A stretch of DNA of 64,000 bases. Origin: an uncultured Bacteroides sp. Lineage in GTDB: Bacteria > Bacteroidota > Bacteroidia > Bacteroidales > Bacteroidaceae. Where the stretch lies: NCBI RefSeq assembly GCF_963666545.1, contig NZ_OY762899.1:682001-746000 (forward strand). The letters are read 5' to 3'. The translations under genes were made by a program, and so were the position numbers. The notes below the pieces were generated by a model. That model searched no databases, was not told the DNA's origin, and saw nothing but the letters and a program-made list of their open reading frames with translations. Shown here piece by piece: positions 34,412 through 41,904 of this stretch. How positions within the stretch are numbered: the first letter of the stretch is position 1; each line of letters opens with the position of its first letter.

Positions 34412-35398
34412 ATGGATGATAAAGTGATTAAATGGGGATTCATCGGCTGTGGAAACGTAACCGAACAGAAAAGTGGCCCGGCATTTAAGAAAGTAGAAAG
34501 CTCCCAAGTGGTAGCTGTGATGAGCCGGGATGGTGCAAAAGCAAAAGCTTATGCCGAAAAAAGAGGCATAAAGAAATGGTATGACGATGCGCAAGAACTG
34601 ATTGACGATCCGGAAGTAAATGCTGTTTACATTGCTACTCCTCCTTCTTCTCACGCCACGTACGCCATCATGTCAATGAAAGCAGGTAAACCTGTTTACA
34701 TTGAAAAACCAATGGCAGTTACCTACGAAGAATGTACACGTATTAACCGTATCTCACACGAAACAGGTGTACCCTGTTTCGTGGCCTACTATCGCAGATA
34801 TATGCCCTACTTCCTAAAAGTGAAAGAACTCGTGCAGAATGGCACCATAGGAAACATCATCAACATTCAAATTCGCTTTGCACAACCACCAAGTGAATTG
34901 GATTACAACAAAGCCAATCTTCCTTGGCGTGTGCAACCAGACATCTCAGGAGGCGGTTATTTTTATGACTTGGCGCCTCATCAACTCGACTTATTGCAGG
35001 ACATGTTTGGCTGTATACTCGAAGCAAGCGGATACAAAAGTAATCGGGGCGGACTTTATCCTGCGGAAGATTCATTAAGTGCCTGTTTTCAATTTGACTC
35101 AGGCTTGGTAGGTTCCGGTTCATGGTGCTTCGTGGCGCACGAATCAGCCAAAGAAGACCGCATCGAAGTCATTGGTGACAAAGGCATGATCTGCTTCTCC
35201 ATGTTCACCTACGAACCCATAGCTCTGCATACCGAACGAGGACGTGAAGAGCTACGTATCGAAAACCCGGAACACGTGCAACAACCTCTTATTCAGGCTG
35301 TGGTAGATCATCTGCTTGGCAAATCAATTTGTACATGCGATGGCGAAAGTGCCACTACCACTAATTGGGTAATGGATAAGATTCTTGGGAAAATTTAA
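34412..35398 (+). CDS. Gfo/Idh/MocA family NAD(P)-dependent oxidoreductase
   Basis: A dinucleotide-binding fold opens the protein with KWGFIGCGNVTEQKSGPAF, followed by VYIATPPSSHATYAIMSMKAGKPVYIEKPMAVTYEE, in which EKP contains the conserved lysine of the family. The C-terminal alpha/beta domain has GGGYFYDLAPHQLDLLQDMFG, the usual Asp-x3-His catalytic pair. At 328 residues it is complete and probably cytoplasmic (no signal). An in-frame ATG at 34370 lies at the promoter and is rejected. The substrate, probably a sugar or cyclitol, cannot be named. It is monocistronic, with an inverted repeat downstream. Confidence 0.92.
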   Translation: MDDKVIKWGFIGCGNVTEQKSGPAFKKVESSQVVAVMSRDGAKAKAYAEKRGIKKWYDDAQELIDDPEVNAVYIATPPSSHATYAIMSMKAGKPVYIEKPMAVTYEECTRINRISHETGVPCFVAYYRRYMPYFLKVKELVQNGTIGNIINIQIRFAQPPSELDYNKANLPWRVQPDISGGGYFYDLAPHQLDLLQDMFGCILEASGYKSNRGGLYPAEDSLSACFQFDSGLVGSGSWCFVAHESAKEDRIEVIGDKGMICFSMFTYEPIALHTERGREELRIENPEHVQQPLIQAVVDHLLGKSICTCDGESATTTNWVMDKILGKI

Positions 35399-35418
35399 GT
35401 ACACCCCAACAGTTATTC

Positions 35419-35498
35419 ACCACAGATTAACGGATTACGCAGATTGCTCATTCAACTATTGGAGGAATCTCAAAGGAAGTAACCCGTTAATCTGTGGT
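35419..35498. repeat. 80-bp inverted-repeat element
   Basis: ACCACAGATTAACGG at 35419-35433 is matched perfectly by its complement at 35484-35498 around a 50-base centre. TCTTTTTT follows the right arm, so it could end transcription from the oxidoreductase gene. The arm also contains GATTAACGGATTACGCAGATT, two degenerate copies of one motif. It resembles a small interspersed inverted-repeat element; no coding sequence inside. Confidence 0.6.
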
Positions 35499-35585
35499 TC
35501 TTTTTTAGCTAATTTTCCCCTTTGCGAAACTTTTTTTTCTTTCCCATGTCACGTTCGCCCATTCACCTTCGTCTTATCTCTGTAG

Positions 35586-36089
35586 ATGGAACTCAAAGAA
35601 TTTAAAATAACGGTTCTCCCGCTTCGAAGCAAATTATTCAATTATGCACGGAAGCTAACTGACGACACCTCCGATGCGGAAGATGTGGTGCAGGAAGTGA
35701 TGATAAAACTGTGGAACATTCGTCAGAAGTTGGAAGAATATAACAGCGTAGAAGCGTTGGCCATCAAGATCACCCATAACCTCTGCATGGATATGTGGCG
35801 AAGTAAGAAGCCGGACGCTCTATCACTCGATCAAGTACAAACAGCCAGCCGGAGTTTAAATCCGGAGCACTTGCTCGAAGGGAAAGATGAATTTCGATTG
35901 ATAAACGAGATTATCAGTTCGCTACCCACACTTCAACAGACCATTATCCGTATGAAAGATGTGGAGGAATATGAAGCCGAAGAGATAGCCGAGATAACAG
36001 GATGCAGTCCCGAAGCTGTTCGCAGCAATCTATCGAGAGCCCGTAAGAAGGTGAGAGATATCTACATTAAATTAAAAGCAACCAGTTGA
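35586..36089 (+). CDS. ECF-family RNA polymerase sigma factor
   Basis: At 167 residues it has sigma region 2 (LFNYARKLTDDTSDAEDVVQEVMIKLW, ALAIKITHNLCMDMWRSKK) and region 4 (LPTLQQTIIRMKDVEEYEAEEIAEITGCSPEAVRSNLSRARKKVR). A TATCTCTG box at 35575-35582 lies four bases before the ATG, so its mRNA may have almost no leader. It starts an operon with a putative anti-sigma factor and two envelope proteins, so an envelope-stress role is possible. It is not next to SusC genes. Confidence 0.92.
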   Translation: MELKEFKITVLPLRSKLFNYARKLTDDTSDAEDVVQEVMIKLWNIRQKLEEYNSVEALAIKITHNLCMDMWRSKKPDALSLDQVQTASRSLNPEHLLEGKDEFRLINEIISSLPTLQQTIIRMKDVEEYEAEEIAEITGCSPEAVRSNLSRARKKVRDIYIKLKATS

Positions 36090-36157
36090 AGAATCAATTA
36101 GTGACAGTGTCCAAAAAGATCAGTAAGAAGATGATTCAACAAAAAAATAAACGAAGT

Positions 36158-36577
36158 ATGAATATAGAAGATTTAGTAAACAAATATTTTGAAGGAGAAA
36201 CCACTTGCGAAGAAGAGCGTGAACTACGTCGCTACTTCACGAGTGAAGATGTGCCTGAAGGTTTACAAGCCTATCGACCTATTTTCGCTTACTTCGAAGA
36301 AGAAGCGAAGCAAAATAAACAATCACGCACAGAAGGTAAAAACAAAAACATCAGGCAACGCTTTATTTATGCATTTAGTGGTATGGCTGCAGGTATTTTC
36401 TTAGCTATAGGCATAACCACTCTGTATCAACAATATGACACTACCCCGAGCAGTTATGTCATTATTGATGGCAAGAAGTACACCGATGCAAGTTTAGTGC
36501 ATCAGCAAGCACAAGCAGCTTTTCGTGATGTCAGCCTGAGCAAAGACGATGTGTTTGCCACCTTATTCAGTGAATAA
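36158..36577 (+). CDS. Putative anti-sigma factor, single membrane segment
   Basis: A cytoplasmic acidic N-terminus (MNIEDLVNKYFEGETTCEEERELRRYF) is followed by a linker, one membrane segment at about 75-92 (FIYAFSGMAAGIFLAIGITTL) and a short periplasmic tail of some 45 residues. Small one-pass proteins encoded right after an ECF sigma gene usually hold that sigma at the membrane. ATG 36131 would add nine residues; a TTG at 36086 overlapping the sigma stop is less likely. 139 residues from the start chosen. No zinc-finger HxxxCxxC motif is present, so it is not a standard ZAS anti-sigma. No known domain was recognised. Confidence 0.7.
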   Translation: MNIEDLVNKYFEGETTCEEERELRRYFTSEDVPEGLQAYRPIFAYFEEEAKQNKQSRTEGKNKNIRQRFIYAFSGMAAGIFLAIGITTLYQQYDTTPSSYVIIDGKKYTDASLVHQQAQAAFRDVSLSKDDVFATLFSE

Positions 36578-36603
36578 ATAAACCCAATAACAATGAAAGA
36601 AGT

Positions 36604-37050
36604 ATGAACAAAGTCATTCGAGCAACATTGATAATCCTATTGTTTGGCGCTGCTACCACCATGCATGCGCAGCAAGGATTACAAATAGCTTCTGTGTTTC
36701 AGAAATACAGCAAGCATAGAGGGGTGACAATGGTGGAATTATCTAACGAAATGCTGGAAACCTATCAGATGACCCTCTACAAAAGTATTAGCTTCAAAGA
36801 TGCGACAGAAGCAATGCCACTGATTTTGCATTGTCTGGAAATCGACAAGAAAAAGGCTAAGAAGGTGAAAGAAGTCATCTCAGGCGGAGATGTACAATCC
36901 GGATATTACCAATTACCTCAGACAAAAGAAGATATCAACCGCTTTATTCTTTTTAAAACAGGAAAAAATGAAGCGGCCACTCTCATCTACATCGAGGGAG
37001 AGTTGGATGCTGACGATTTGGTAACCATACTATTTATGAAAAAGAATTAA
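36604..37050 (+). CDS. Small secreted protein of unknown function in the sigma operon
   Basis: A signal peptide (MNKVIRATLIILLFGAATTMHAQ) precedes about 125 residues of mixed helix and strand (VFQKYSKHRGVTMVELSNEML, ISFKDATEAMPLILHCLEIDK, INRFILFKTGKNEAATLIYIEGEL). It resembles small periplasmic proteins that travel with sigma/anti-sigma genes in Bacteroides (DUF4252/DUF6108-like), but I cannot assign a family firmly. It follows the anti-sigma by 26 bases and precedes an outer-membrane barrel gene by 24 bases. Role unknown. Confidence 0.7.
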   Translation: MNKVIRATLIILLFGAATTMHAQQGLQIASVFQKYSKHRGVTMVELSNEMLETYQMTLYKSISFKDATEAMPLILHCLEIDKKKAKKVKEVISGGDVQSGYYQLPQTKEDINRFILFKTGKNEAATLIYIEGELDADDLVTILFMKKN

Positions 37051-37074
37051 TATACTCAACGAAACATGATCATT

Positions 37075-37956
37075 ATGAAACGAATCATCTTACTCCTGCT
37101 GATATTGGCTCCTATAGTAGCCATGGCACAAGATATGAATGTAAAAGACACTACTCTCTTTGTAGGCAGCCGAAAAATAACCATCAAAGAGCGTGAAGGG
37201 AAAATAAAGGTAAAACTCTATGAAGAATCTTCGGATGGAGATACGATTGAAAACGACCAAATATTCGAAGGGGTGTACATGGACGGACAAAGCACCGAAC
37301 GGAGAATGATGCTAAGCATACCCTTCACGAAAAAGAAGTATAACGGTCGCTTTGAACCGCACTATGCCGGTCTGTATTTCGGCTATGGCAACTTAGGCGA
37401 CGGGCTCAGCCTAAACAATGCAAATGGAATAGACCTCGTAGCTTCCAAATCGTGGGAGATAGGTTTAAACCTCTTTCAAGGTGCACTCACCCTTACACCC
37501 GACCATCATTGGGGACTGGTGAGCGGATTGGGCTACTCCTATAATTCTTTCCGCATTGACGGCAACAAAGCTTTTCAGAGAGAAAACGGAACGACCGTTT
37601 TAGCCCCTGCTCCCACTGACGTCACCTATAGCCAAAGCCGACTTCGCTACAATTCATTCCGCATTCCGTTACTACTGGAGTGGCAAAACAGATTCAACAG
37701 CAGAAAGCCGTTGTTCCTCTCTCTGGGAGGTGAAGCCGAGATACGTTGTTGGATAAAGTCGAAAGTGAAGTATGACGGTCACGAAAGAACATTGGATAAG
37801 AATCTGAATGTTCGCCCCGTAGGAATCAATCTACTAGCTCAGGCAGGTTATGACAATTGGGGCGTTTATCTCCGTTACTCTACCTTTAGCATTTTTGAGA
37901 AAGACAAAGGCCCTGAACTACATCCGGTCACTTTTGGATTGGTTTGGCATTGGTAA
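37075..37956 (+). CDS. Predicted outer-membrane beta-barrel protein
   Basis: After a signal peptide (MKRIILLLLILAPIVAMAQ) and a polar N-terminal region of about 60 residues, the protein has repeated amphipathic strands with GLYFGYGNLGDGLSL, WGLVSGLGYSYNSFRID, FRIPLLLEWQNRF and a last strand GVYLRYSTFSIF ending VTFGLVWHW. The terminal aromatic residue is typical of proteins inserted by BamA. 293 residues. It is the last gene of the sigma operon; a PorT-like or OmpW-like small barrel is the best guess. Confidence 0.75.
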   Translation: MKRIILLLLILAPIVAMAQDMNVKDTTLFVGSRKITIKEREGKIKVKLYEESSDGDTIENDQIFEGVYMDGQSTERRMMLSIPFTKKKYNGRFEPHYAGLYFGYGNLGDGLSLNNANGIDLVASKSWEIGLNLFQGALTLTPDHHWGLVSGLGYSYNSFRIDGNKAFQRENGTTVLAPAPTDVTYSQSRLRYNSFRIPLLLEWQNRFNSRKPLFLSLGGEAEIRCWIKSKVKYDGHERTLDKNLNVRPVGINLLAQAGYDNWGVYLRYSTFSIFEKDKGPELHPVTFGLVWHW

Positions 37957-38038
37957 GGCAATAACAAAACCATCGCCCCCACTAAGCGAAGCATTCGTTT
38001 AAACATCAAAACATTTTTCAAATCGAAGATTTATTTTG

Positions 38039-38046
38039 TACATTTG
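38039..38046 (+). promoter_or_regulatory. -7 box of the guanine deaminase promoter
   Basis: TACATTTG fits TAnnTTTG, 29 bases before the ATG at 38075. The -33 region is T-rich without an exact TTTG. Confidence 0.45.
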
Positions 38047-38074
38047 CCGCAAAGTAGTAAAAGACGAATAACAA

Positions 38075-38542
38075 ATGACAAAAGAAGAATTGATGAGGAA
38101 GGCAATCGAGCTTTCTAAAGAAAATATTGAGAACGGTGGCGGCCCTTTTGGAGCAGTGATAGCAAAAGACGGAAAGATTATATCCACGGGAGTGAACCGC
38201 GTTACTGCATCGTGCGACCCTACAGCACATGCTGAAGTAAGTGCCATACGCTCCGCAGCCAGCCAACTGGGTACTTTTGATTTAAGTGGATACGAAATAT
38301 ATACCTCGTGCGAACCTTGTCCCATGTGTTTAGGTGCCATTTATTGGGCACGCTTGGACAAGATGTACTATGCTAATAACAAGGCAGATGCCAAGAACAT
38401 TGGTTTTGACGATTCATTCATCTATGACGAATTGGAACTAAAACCGACAGACAGAAAATTACCCTCTGAGGTATTACTTGCCGACGAAGCCATCAAAGCT
38501 TTCGAAGCATGGGCACAGAAAGACGATAAGATAGAATATTAA
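38075..38542 (+). CDS. guaD: Guanine deaminase (cytidine-deaminase fold)
   Basis: It converts guanine to xanthine and ammonia in purine salvage. The zinc site is complete: His52 and Glu54 in AHAEVSAIR, and Cys82 and Cys85 in PCPMCLGAI. Positions match the B. subtilis enzyme (53, 55, 83, 86) with one-residue offset. The long shared C-terminal pattern, YWARLDKMYYANNKADAKNIGFDDSFIYDEL, is typical of guanine deaminase rather than tRNA adenosine deaminase. 155 residues. Single gene with its own promoter and terminator. Confidence 0.88.
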   Translation: MTKEELMRKAIELSKENIENGGGPFGAVIAKDGKIISTGVNRVTASCDPTAHAEVSAIRSAASQLGTFDLSGYEIYTSCEPCPMCLGAIYWARLDKMYYANNKADAKNIGFDDSFIYDELELKPTDRKLPSEVLLADEAIKAFEAWAQKDDKIEY

Positions 38543-38560
38543 GATATCTCTTCTAGAAAC

Positions 38561-38608
38561 AAGATCTCCCCAACAACTCTACTTCTGGTAGGTTGTTGGG
38601 GAGATCTT
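38561..38608 (+). terminator. Hairpin after guanine deaminase
   Basis: AAGATCTCCCCAACAAC at 38561-38577 is a perfect 17-bp match to 38592-38608 around a 14-base loop. The following CGTTTAAG is a poor T-run, but the stem is very stable. Confidence 0.7.
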
Positions 38609-38677
38609 CGTTTAAGCCTTCTTCAGCATAAGTTATTACAAATAAGCCTTTTCGAACAGACTGTACTACTTCAACGT

Positions 38678-38741
38678 GTTGAACGTCCGCGATCAGCGTG
38701 TTGAAAGCGGGCATTCAACACGCTGATCGCAGACGTTCAAC
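38678..38741. repeat. Long palindrome, 26 bp stem
   Basis: GTTGAACGTC (38678-38687) and CGATCAGCGTGTTGAA (38690-38705) pair perfectly with 38714-38729 and 38732-38741. Only a two-base internal loop and an eight-base top loop interrupt the stem. GTTGAA recurs inside and outside the stem. No T-run and no coding frame. It sits between genes that converge (guaD and the barrel protein), where it might act as a barrier to transcription from both sides. Confidence 0.72.
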
Positions 38742-38822
38742 AAACCCATCTCACAAGGCCTGTAGAGGCAGATTGGTAATATTTACATTAAAGTACTACA
38801 AAGCTTGTGAATGATAGGAAAT

Positions 38823-39461
38823 TTATTTCCCAAATAGCAGAGTAAGACCCAAAGAAATATATGAAAATTTACTCTCGAAGACAGACTGATAATCATCGGG
38901 ATTATCTCTGGCAAATTTGGGAGTATAGTCGGGGTTGGAATGCCAATCAGCAAACAAGAATTCGGCCTTTACTTGCATCCCAACAGCTCTTGCAATGGCG
39001 AAATCATAGCCCAATGCCCATGATACACAAAAATAAGCTTTACTAAATGTAGTACTGGATCCATAAAAATTTGTTCCACGAAGTTTGTCACTATAAAACA
39101 AACACCCCGTGCCTAATGAGGTCCACATAGCATGCGTATTTTCGTCCATTGGATAACGAAGTGTTAATGTAGGAGAAACAAAATGACTTTTCATTTCATT
39201 TCCTCTATTGGAACTTGTAATATATTCATAAGTAGCACCAAGGCCTACGAAAGGAGAAATATAATGTTTGTAACTTCCTTCAATGAAATAACAGAGCGGC
39301 TTATTTGCAACATCCATGTAATCTCCTTTACCTTCTGAGACTCCAGTAAGAATGCCACCTCCAAGAATAAAATTATCCTGAACAGGCAGACTTTTCTCCA
39401 CCTGAGCTTGGAGACTAGTTGATACAATCAGCAACAGAATTATGATCCATTTAGAATTCAT
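38823..39461 (-). CDS. Predicted outer-membrane beta-barrel protein
   Basis: A signal peptide (MNSKWIIILLLIVSTSLQAQ) precedes about 190 residues with amphipathic strands: FILGGGILTGVSEG, YISPFVGLGATYEY, FVSPTLTLRYPMDE, VSWALGYDFAIA, VGMQVKAEFLFADW and the terminal YISLGLTLLFGK. The family looks like the OprF/PorT-like small barrels. The start at 39461 fits both the signal and the promoter at 39485-39516; a longer frame would run through the promoter. 212 residues. Transcribed alone, convergent with guaD. Function unknown. Confidence 0.75.
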   Translation of the reverse strand: MNSKWIIILLLIVSTSLQAQVEKSLPVQDNFILGGGILTGVSEGKGDYMDVANKPLCYFIEGSYKHYISPFVGLGATYEYITSSNRGNEMKSHFVSPTLTLRYPMDENTHAMWTSLGTGCLFYSDKLRGTNFYGSSTTFSKAYFCVSWALGYDFAIARAVGMQVKAEFLFADWHSNPDYTPKFARDNPDDYQSVFESKFSYISLGLTLLFGK

Positions 39462-39484
39462 GAGTTCGTATAATTTAGTTCGGA

Positions 39485-39516
39485 CAAAAATATTGAAATA
39501 TATTATAGTAAACAAA
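39485..39516 (-). promoter_or_regulatory. Promoter of the minus-strand barrel gene
   Basis: On the minus strand TTTG (39516-39513) is 20 bases from TATTTTTG (39492-39485). Both match the -33/-7 consensus, 24 bases before the ATG. Confidence 0.6.
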
Positions 39517-39662
39517 TATACTGAAGCCTTTTCCAGCAAATAAAAGCCAGTGAATACAAAATGAAATAATGGCAGTAGCAATCTAGTAAGATAAATACCA
39601 GAACTTTATAGATGAGCGCTATAGAAAATCATTACTCTTTTGCTATCGTCAAAGCATAGCAG

Positions 39663-39670
39663 TATATTTG
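39663..39670 (+). promoter_or_regulatory. -7 box of the radical SAM gene
   Basis: TATATTTG is an exact TAnnTTTG match, 27 bases before the ATG at 39698. Confidence 0.5.
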
Positions 39671-39697
39671 TAGTATAAAAAAACACTGAATGAAACA

Positions 39698-40588
39698 ATG
39701 ACACCCTCCAATTACATCCCTATACAATGTTCTTCCGCATTGAACAACCTTAAGCGTAAAGTTCCTTACGGGTGGGACTTGAATATTTATCGCGGATGTG
39801 AACATGGTTGCAAATACTGCTACGCCATGTACTCTCATGACTATCTGAAAGATGGGAATTATTTCGGCAATATCTATGCAAAAACAAATGTTGCGGAGTG
39901 CCTTGAAAAAGAATTGCGTGCATCATCGTGGAAGCGGGAGATCGTGAATATTGGTGGGGTAACGGATAGCTATCAACCGGCTGAAGCGGAATATCAACTG
40001 ATGCCGGACATTCTGAAGCTCCTTATCAAGTATAAAACTCCTGCAATTATTTCGACGAAATCGGATCTTATCTTGCGAGATTACGAGTTGATTGATCAGC
40101 TTTCGCGTATTACTTACATCAATGTGGCAGCCACCATTACAACAATGGACGAGACTGTTCGCGAGAAAATAGAACCAGGTGGGTGTACTTCTGCCCGACG
40201 CTTCGAGATGCTTAAAACTTTTCGGAAAACAAACGCTTCTATTGGGCTGCATGTGATGCCGATTATTCCGTATCTAACCGATGGGGAGGAGAATTTAGAA
40301 TCTCTTTTTGCACATGCAAAAGATTCCGGTGTGCACTACGCGCTGCCGGGAACTCTCTATCTACGAGGAAAGACACGACCTTATTTTCTCGACTTTATTC
40401 GAATGGAATATCCGGATTTATTTGAAAAGATCAGCCAACTATACAAAAAGGGTGGAGCCGGCAAAGAATATAAAGAAGGTCTATATGCCGTAGTGAATCA
40501 TCTGCGAAATAAATACGGAATAACAGGCGGCTATTCCGGTATTATAAAAGAGAAAATGTATAAAGAAAAGACTTTGTTCGACGAATAA
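39698..40588 (+). CDS. Radical SAM protein, SplB-like (spore photoproduct lyase-related)
   Basis: The [4Fe-4S]-SAM motif CxxxCxxC is at Cys34, Cys38 and Cys41 (YRGCEHGCKYCYAMY). Downstream are a barrel with VNIGGVTDSYQPAE, PAIISTKSDLILRD, VAATITTMDETVREKIEPG, and LHVMPIIPYLTDGEEN. These are the features of the Rv2578c/SplB-like group common in bacteria that do not make spores. 296 residues, cytoplasmic. The chemical reaction is unknown; a DNA-repair role cannot be assumed because the photoproduct-binding cysteine of true SplB is not evident. Monocistronic. Confidence 0.85.
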   Translation: MTPSNYIPIQCSSALNNLKRKVPYGWDLNIYRGCEHGCKYCYAMYSHDYLKDGNYFGNIYAKTNVAECLEKELRASSWKREIVNIGGVTDSYQPAEAEYQLMPDILKLLIKYKTPAIISTKSDLILRDYELIDQLSRITYINVAATITTMDETVREKIEPGGCTSARRFEMLKTFRKTNASIGLHVMPIIPYLTDGEENLESLFAHAKDSGVHYALPGTLYLRGKTRPYFLDFIRMEYPDLFEKISQLYKKGGAGKEYKEGLYAVVNHLRNKYGITGGYSGIIKEKMYKEKTLFDE

Positions 40589-40705
40589 AAACACTCAAAG
40601 CTTTATTTTTCTTCCATAAACTAAAAAAAACTTTCTCCAGTGAGTACAAAAGAAGAGGTAGCCTTGTATAGGGTATAAAGGACCTGTTTTAATACATTCA
40701 CATCT

Positions 40706-41791
40706 ATGGAAAAGGAGAAAGAAATACCCGTAATTCTATCAGAAACGTCTCAGCGTATACTTAAAAAGTGCGAACCAATTTTAAGTAACAAAGAGAAACA
40801 GAAGATGTGGGCAACCATTGACCGACGTACTCGGCATATTCCCCGATATATGCAGCGATCTACATGGTATGTTGCAGCTTCCATTGCTATAGTGGCAATA
40901 GGGAGTTGGGTATTACTATTCAATTCACCTTTCACGAGCAATCCATATACCCGCCTTTCGGAAATGGTAAATGTAGATACACTGAAGTCAACCCAACTTT
41001 ATATAGAAAATCAACAAATAGAGTTGGGCGAACAAGTGGAAATTCAATGTTTGCCGTCTACCAACCAAGTAGAGGTAAGTTCACCAGACGGCGCATCATT
41101 CAAACTATCCGTTCCATCGGGAAAAGGAACGTACATGCAACTGGCCGTGCCCAAGGGCAAACGTGCGCAGGTTATTCTCGCAGATAAATCAAAAATAACC
41201 TTGCGGGCGCAATCTAAACTTATCTTTCCACTACATTTTATAGAGAAGAAACGAGAGGTAAAACTGGAGGGTGAAGCTTATATGCAGATCAGCCGTAACG
41301 AGCAGCAGCGATTTATCACGCAAACCAATACAATGGAGATATGTGTACTTGGTACAGAATTCTTGGTGGTGGCCTATCCACACAGTCAGGAACAGTCGGT
41401 GGTATTGGTAAAAGGCTCCGTGCAAATTACTCCTCAAAAAGGAAAAGCAGTTACGATATCTCCCAACCAAAAATATACGTACAACAGTTCTACGTCGAAA
41501 GCATCCTTGCTTAGCAACGTAGATGCTACACCGATGGTTAGTTGGAAAGAAAATCTTCTGATTATACAAAATCAATCTTTGGGTGAAGTACTTAAAACCA
41601 TTGAAGGATATTATAATGTAAGTTTCAGTTACAACTGGAACGAGCTTCAAAGTATTCACATTACCGGGAAACTTGATGTCAGTGTGTCTCTGAATGAAAT
41701 ACTAGAGAACCTCTCAAAGATAGCTCCTATAAAAATAGAGAATAACCGAAAAACAATAAAAATAGAAGAAACAAACCTTAAAGAACATTAG
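40706..41791 (+). CDS. FecR-type anti-sigma factor
   Basis: This inner-membrane regulator senses the outer-membrane transporter next door and controls an ECF sigma factor. It has a cytoplasmic N-terminus of about 50 residues, a membrane helix at about 53-71 (WYVAASIAIVAIGSWVLLF), the FecR domain (FKLSVPSGKGTYMQLAVPKGKRAQVILADKSKITLRAQSKL and VKLEGEAYMQISR, VLGTEFLVVAYP) and a C-terminal DUF4974 domain that binds the STN domain (QSLGEVLKTIEGYYNVSFSY). 361 residues. Unusually, no sigma gene lies in front of it; the nearest is at 50616-51233 on the other strand. It is followed by the STN-SusC gene. Confidence 0.92.
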   Translation: MEKEKEIPVILSETSQRILKKCEPILSNKEKQKMWATIDRRTRHIPRYMQRSTWYVAASIAIVAIGSWVLLFNSPFTSNPYTRLSEMVNVDTLKSTQLYIENQQIELGEQVEIQCLPSTNQVEVSSPDGASFKLSVPSGKGTYMQLAVPKGKRAQVILADKSKITLRAQSKLIFPLHFIEKKREVKLEGEAYMQISRNEQQRFITQTNTMEICVLGTEFLVVAYPHSQEQSVVLVKGSVQITPQKGKAVTISPNQKYTYNSSTSKASLLSNVDATPMVSWKENLLIIQNQSLGEVLKTIEGYYNVSFSYNWNELQSIHITGKLDVSVSLNEILENLSKIAPIKIENNRKTIKIEETNLKEH

Positions 41792-41828
41792 CCTATGACA
41801 TAGAAAGTATATATTCCAAAAGAAAAAA

Positions 41829-41859
41829 GGCTGGAAAATAGTGCGAATATTTCCCAGCC
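41829..41859 (+). terminator. Hairpin between FecR and SusC genes
   Basis: GGCTGG (41829-41834) pairs with CCAGCC (41854-41859), extended by AAAATA facing ATATTT. A second, weaker ACTTT/AAAGT hairpin follows at about 41863-41883. There is little T-run. It may separate low FecR expression from high SusC expression, or mark mRNA processing. Confidence 0.5.
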
Positions 41860-41904
41860 CAAGACTTTGATACTAAAAGTTTTAATAACCAAAATCGATC
41901 AATA

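Noticed and set aside
35385-35585. Open frame of 66 codons after the oxidoreductase gene
   Set aside because: It spans the 80-bp inverted repeat, has no start signal, and its product looks like random translation of non-coding DNA.
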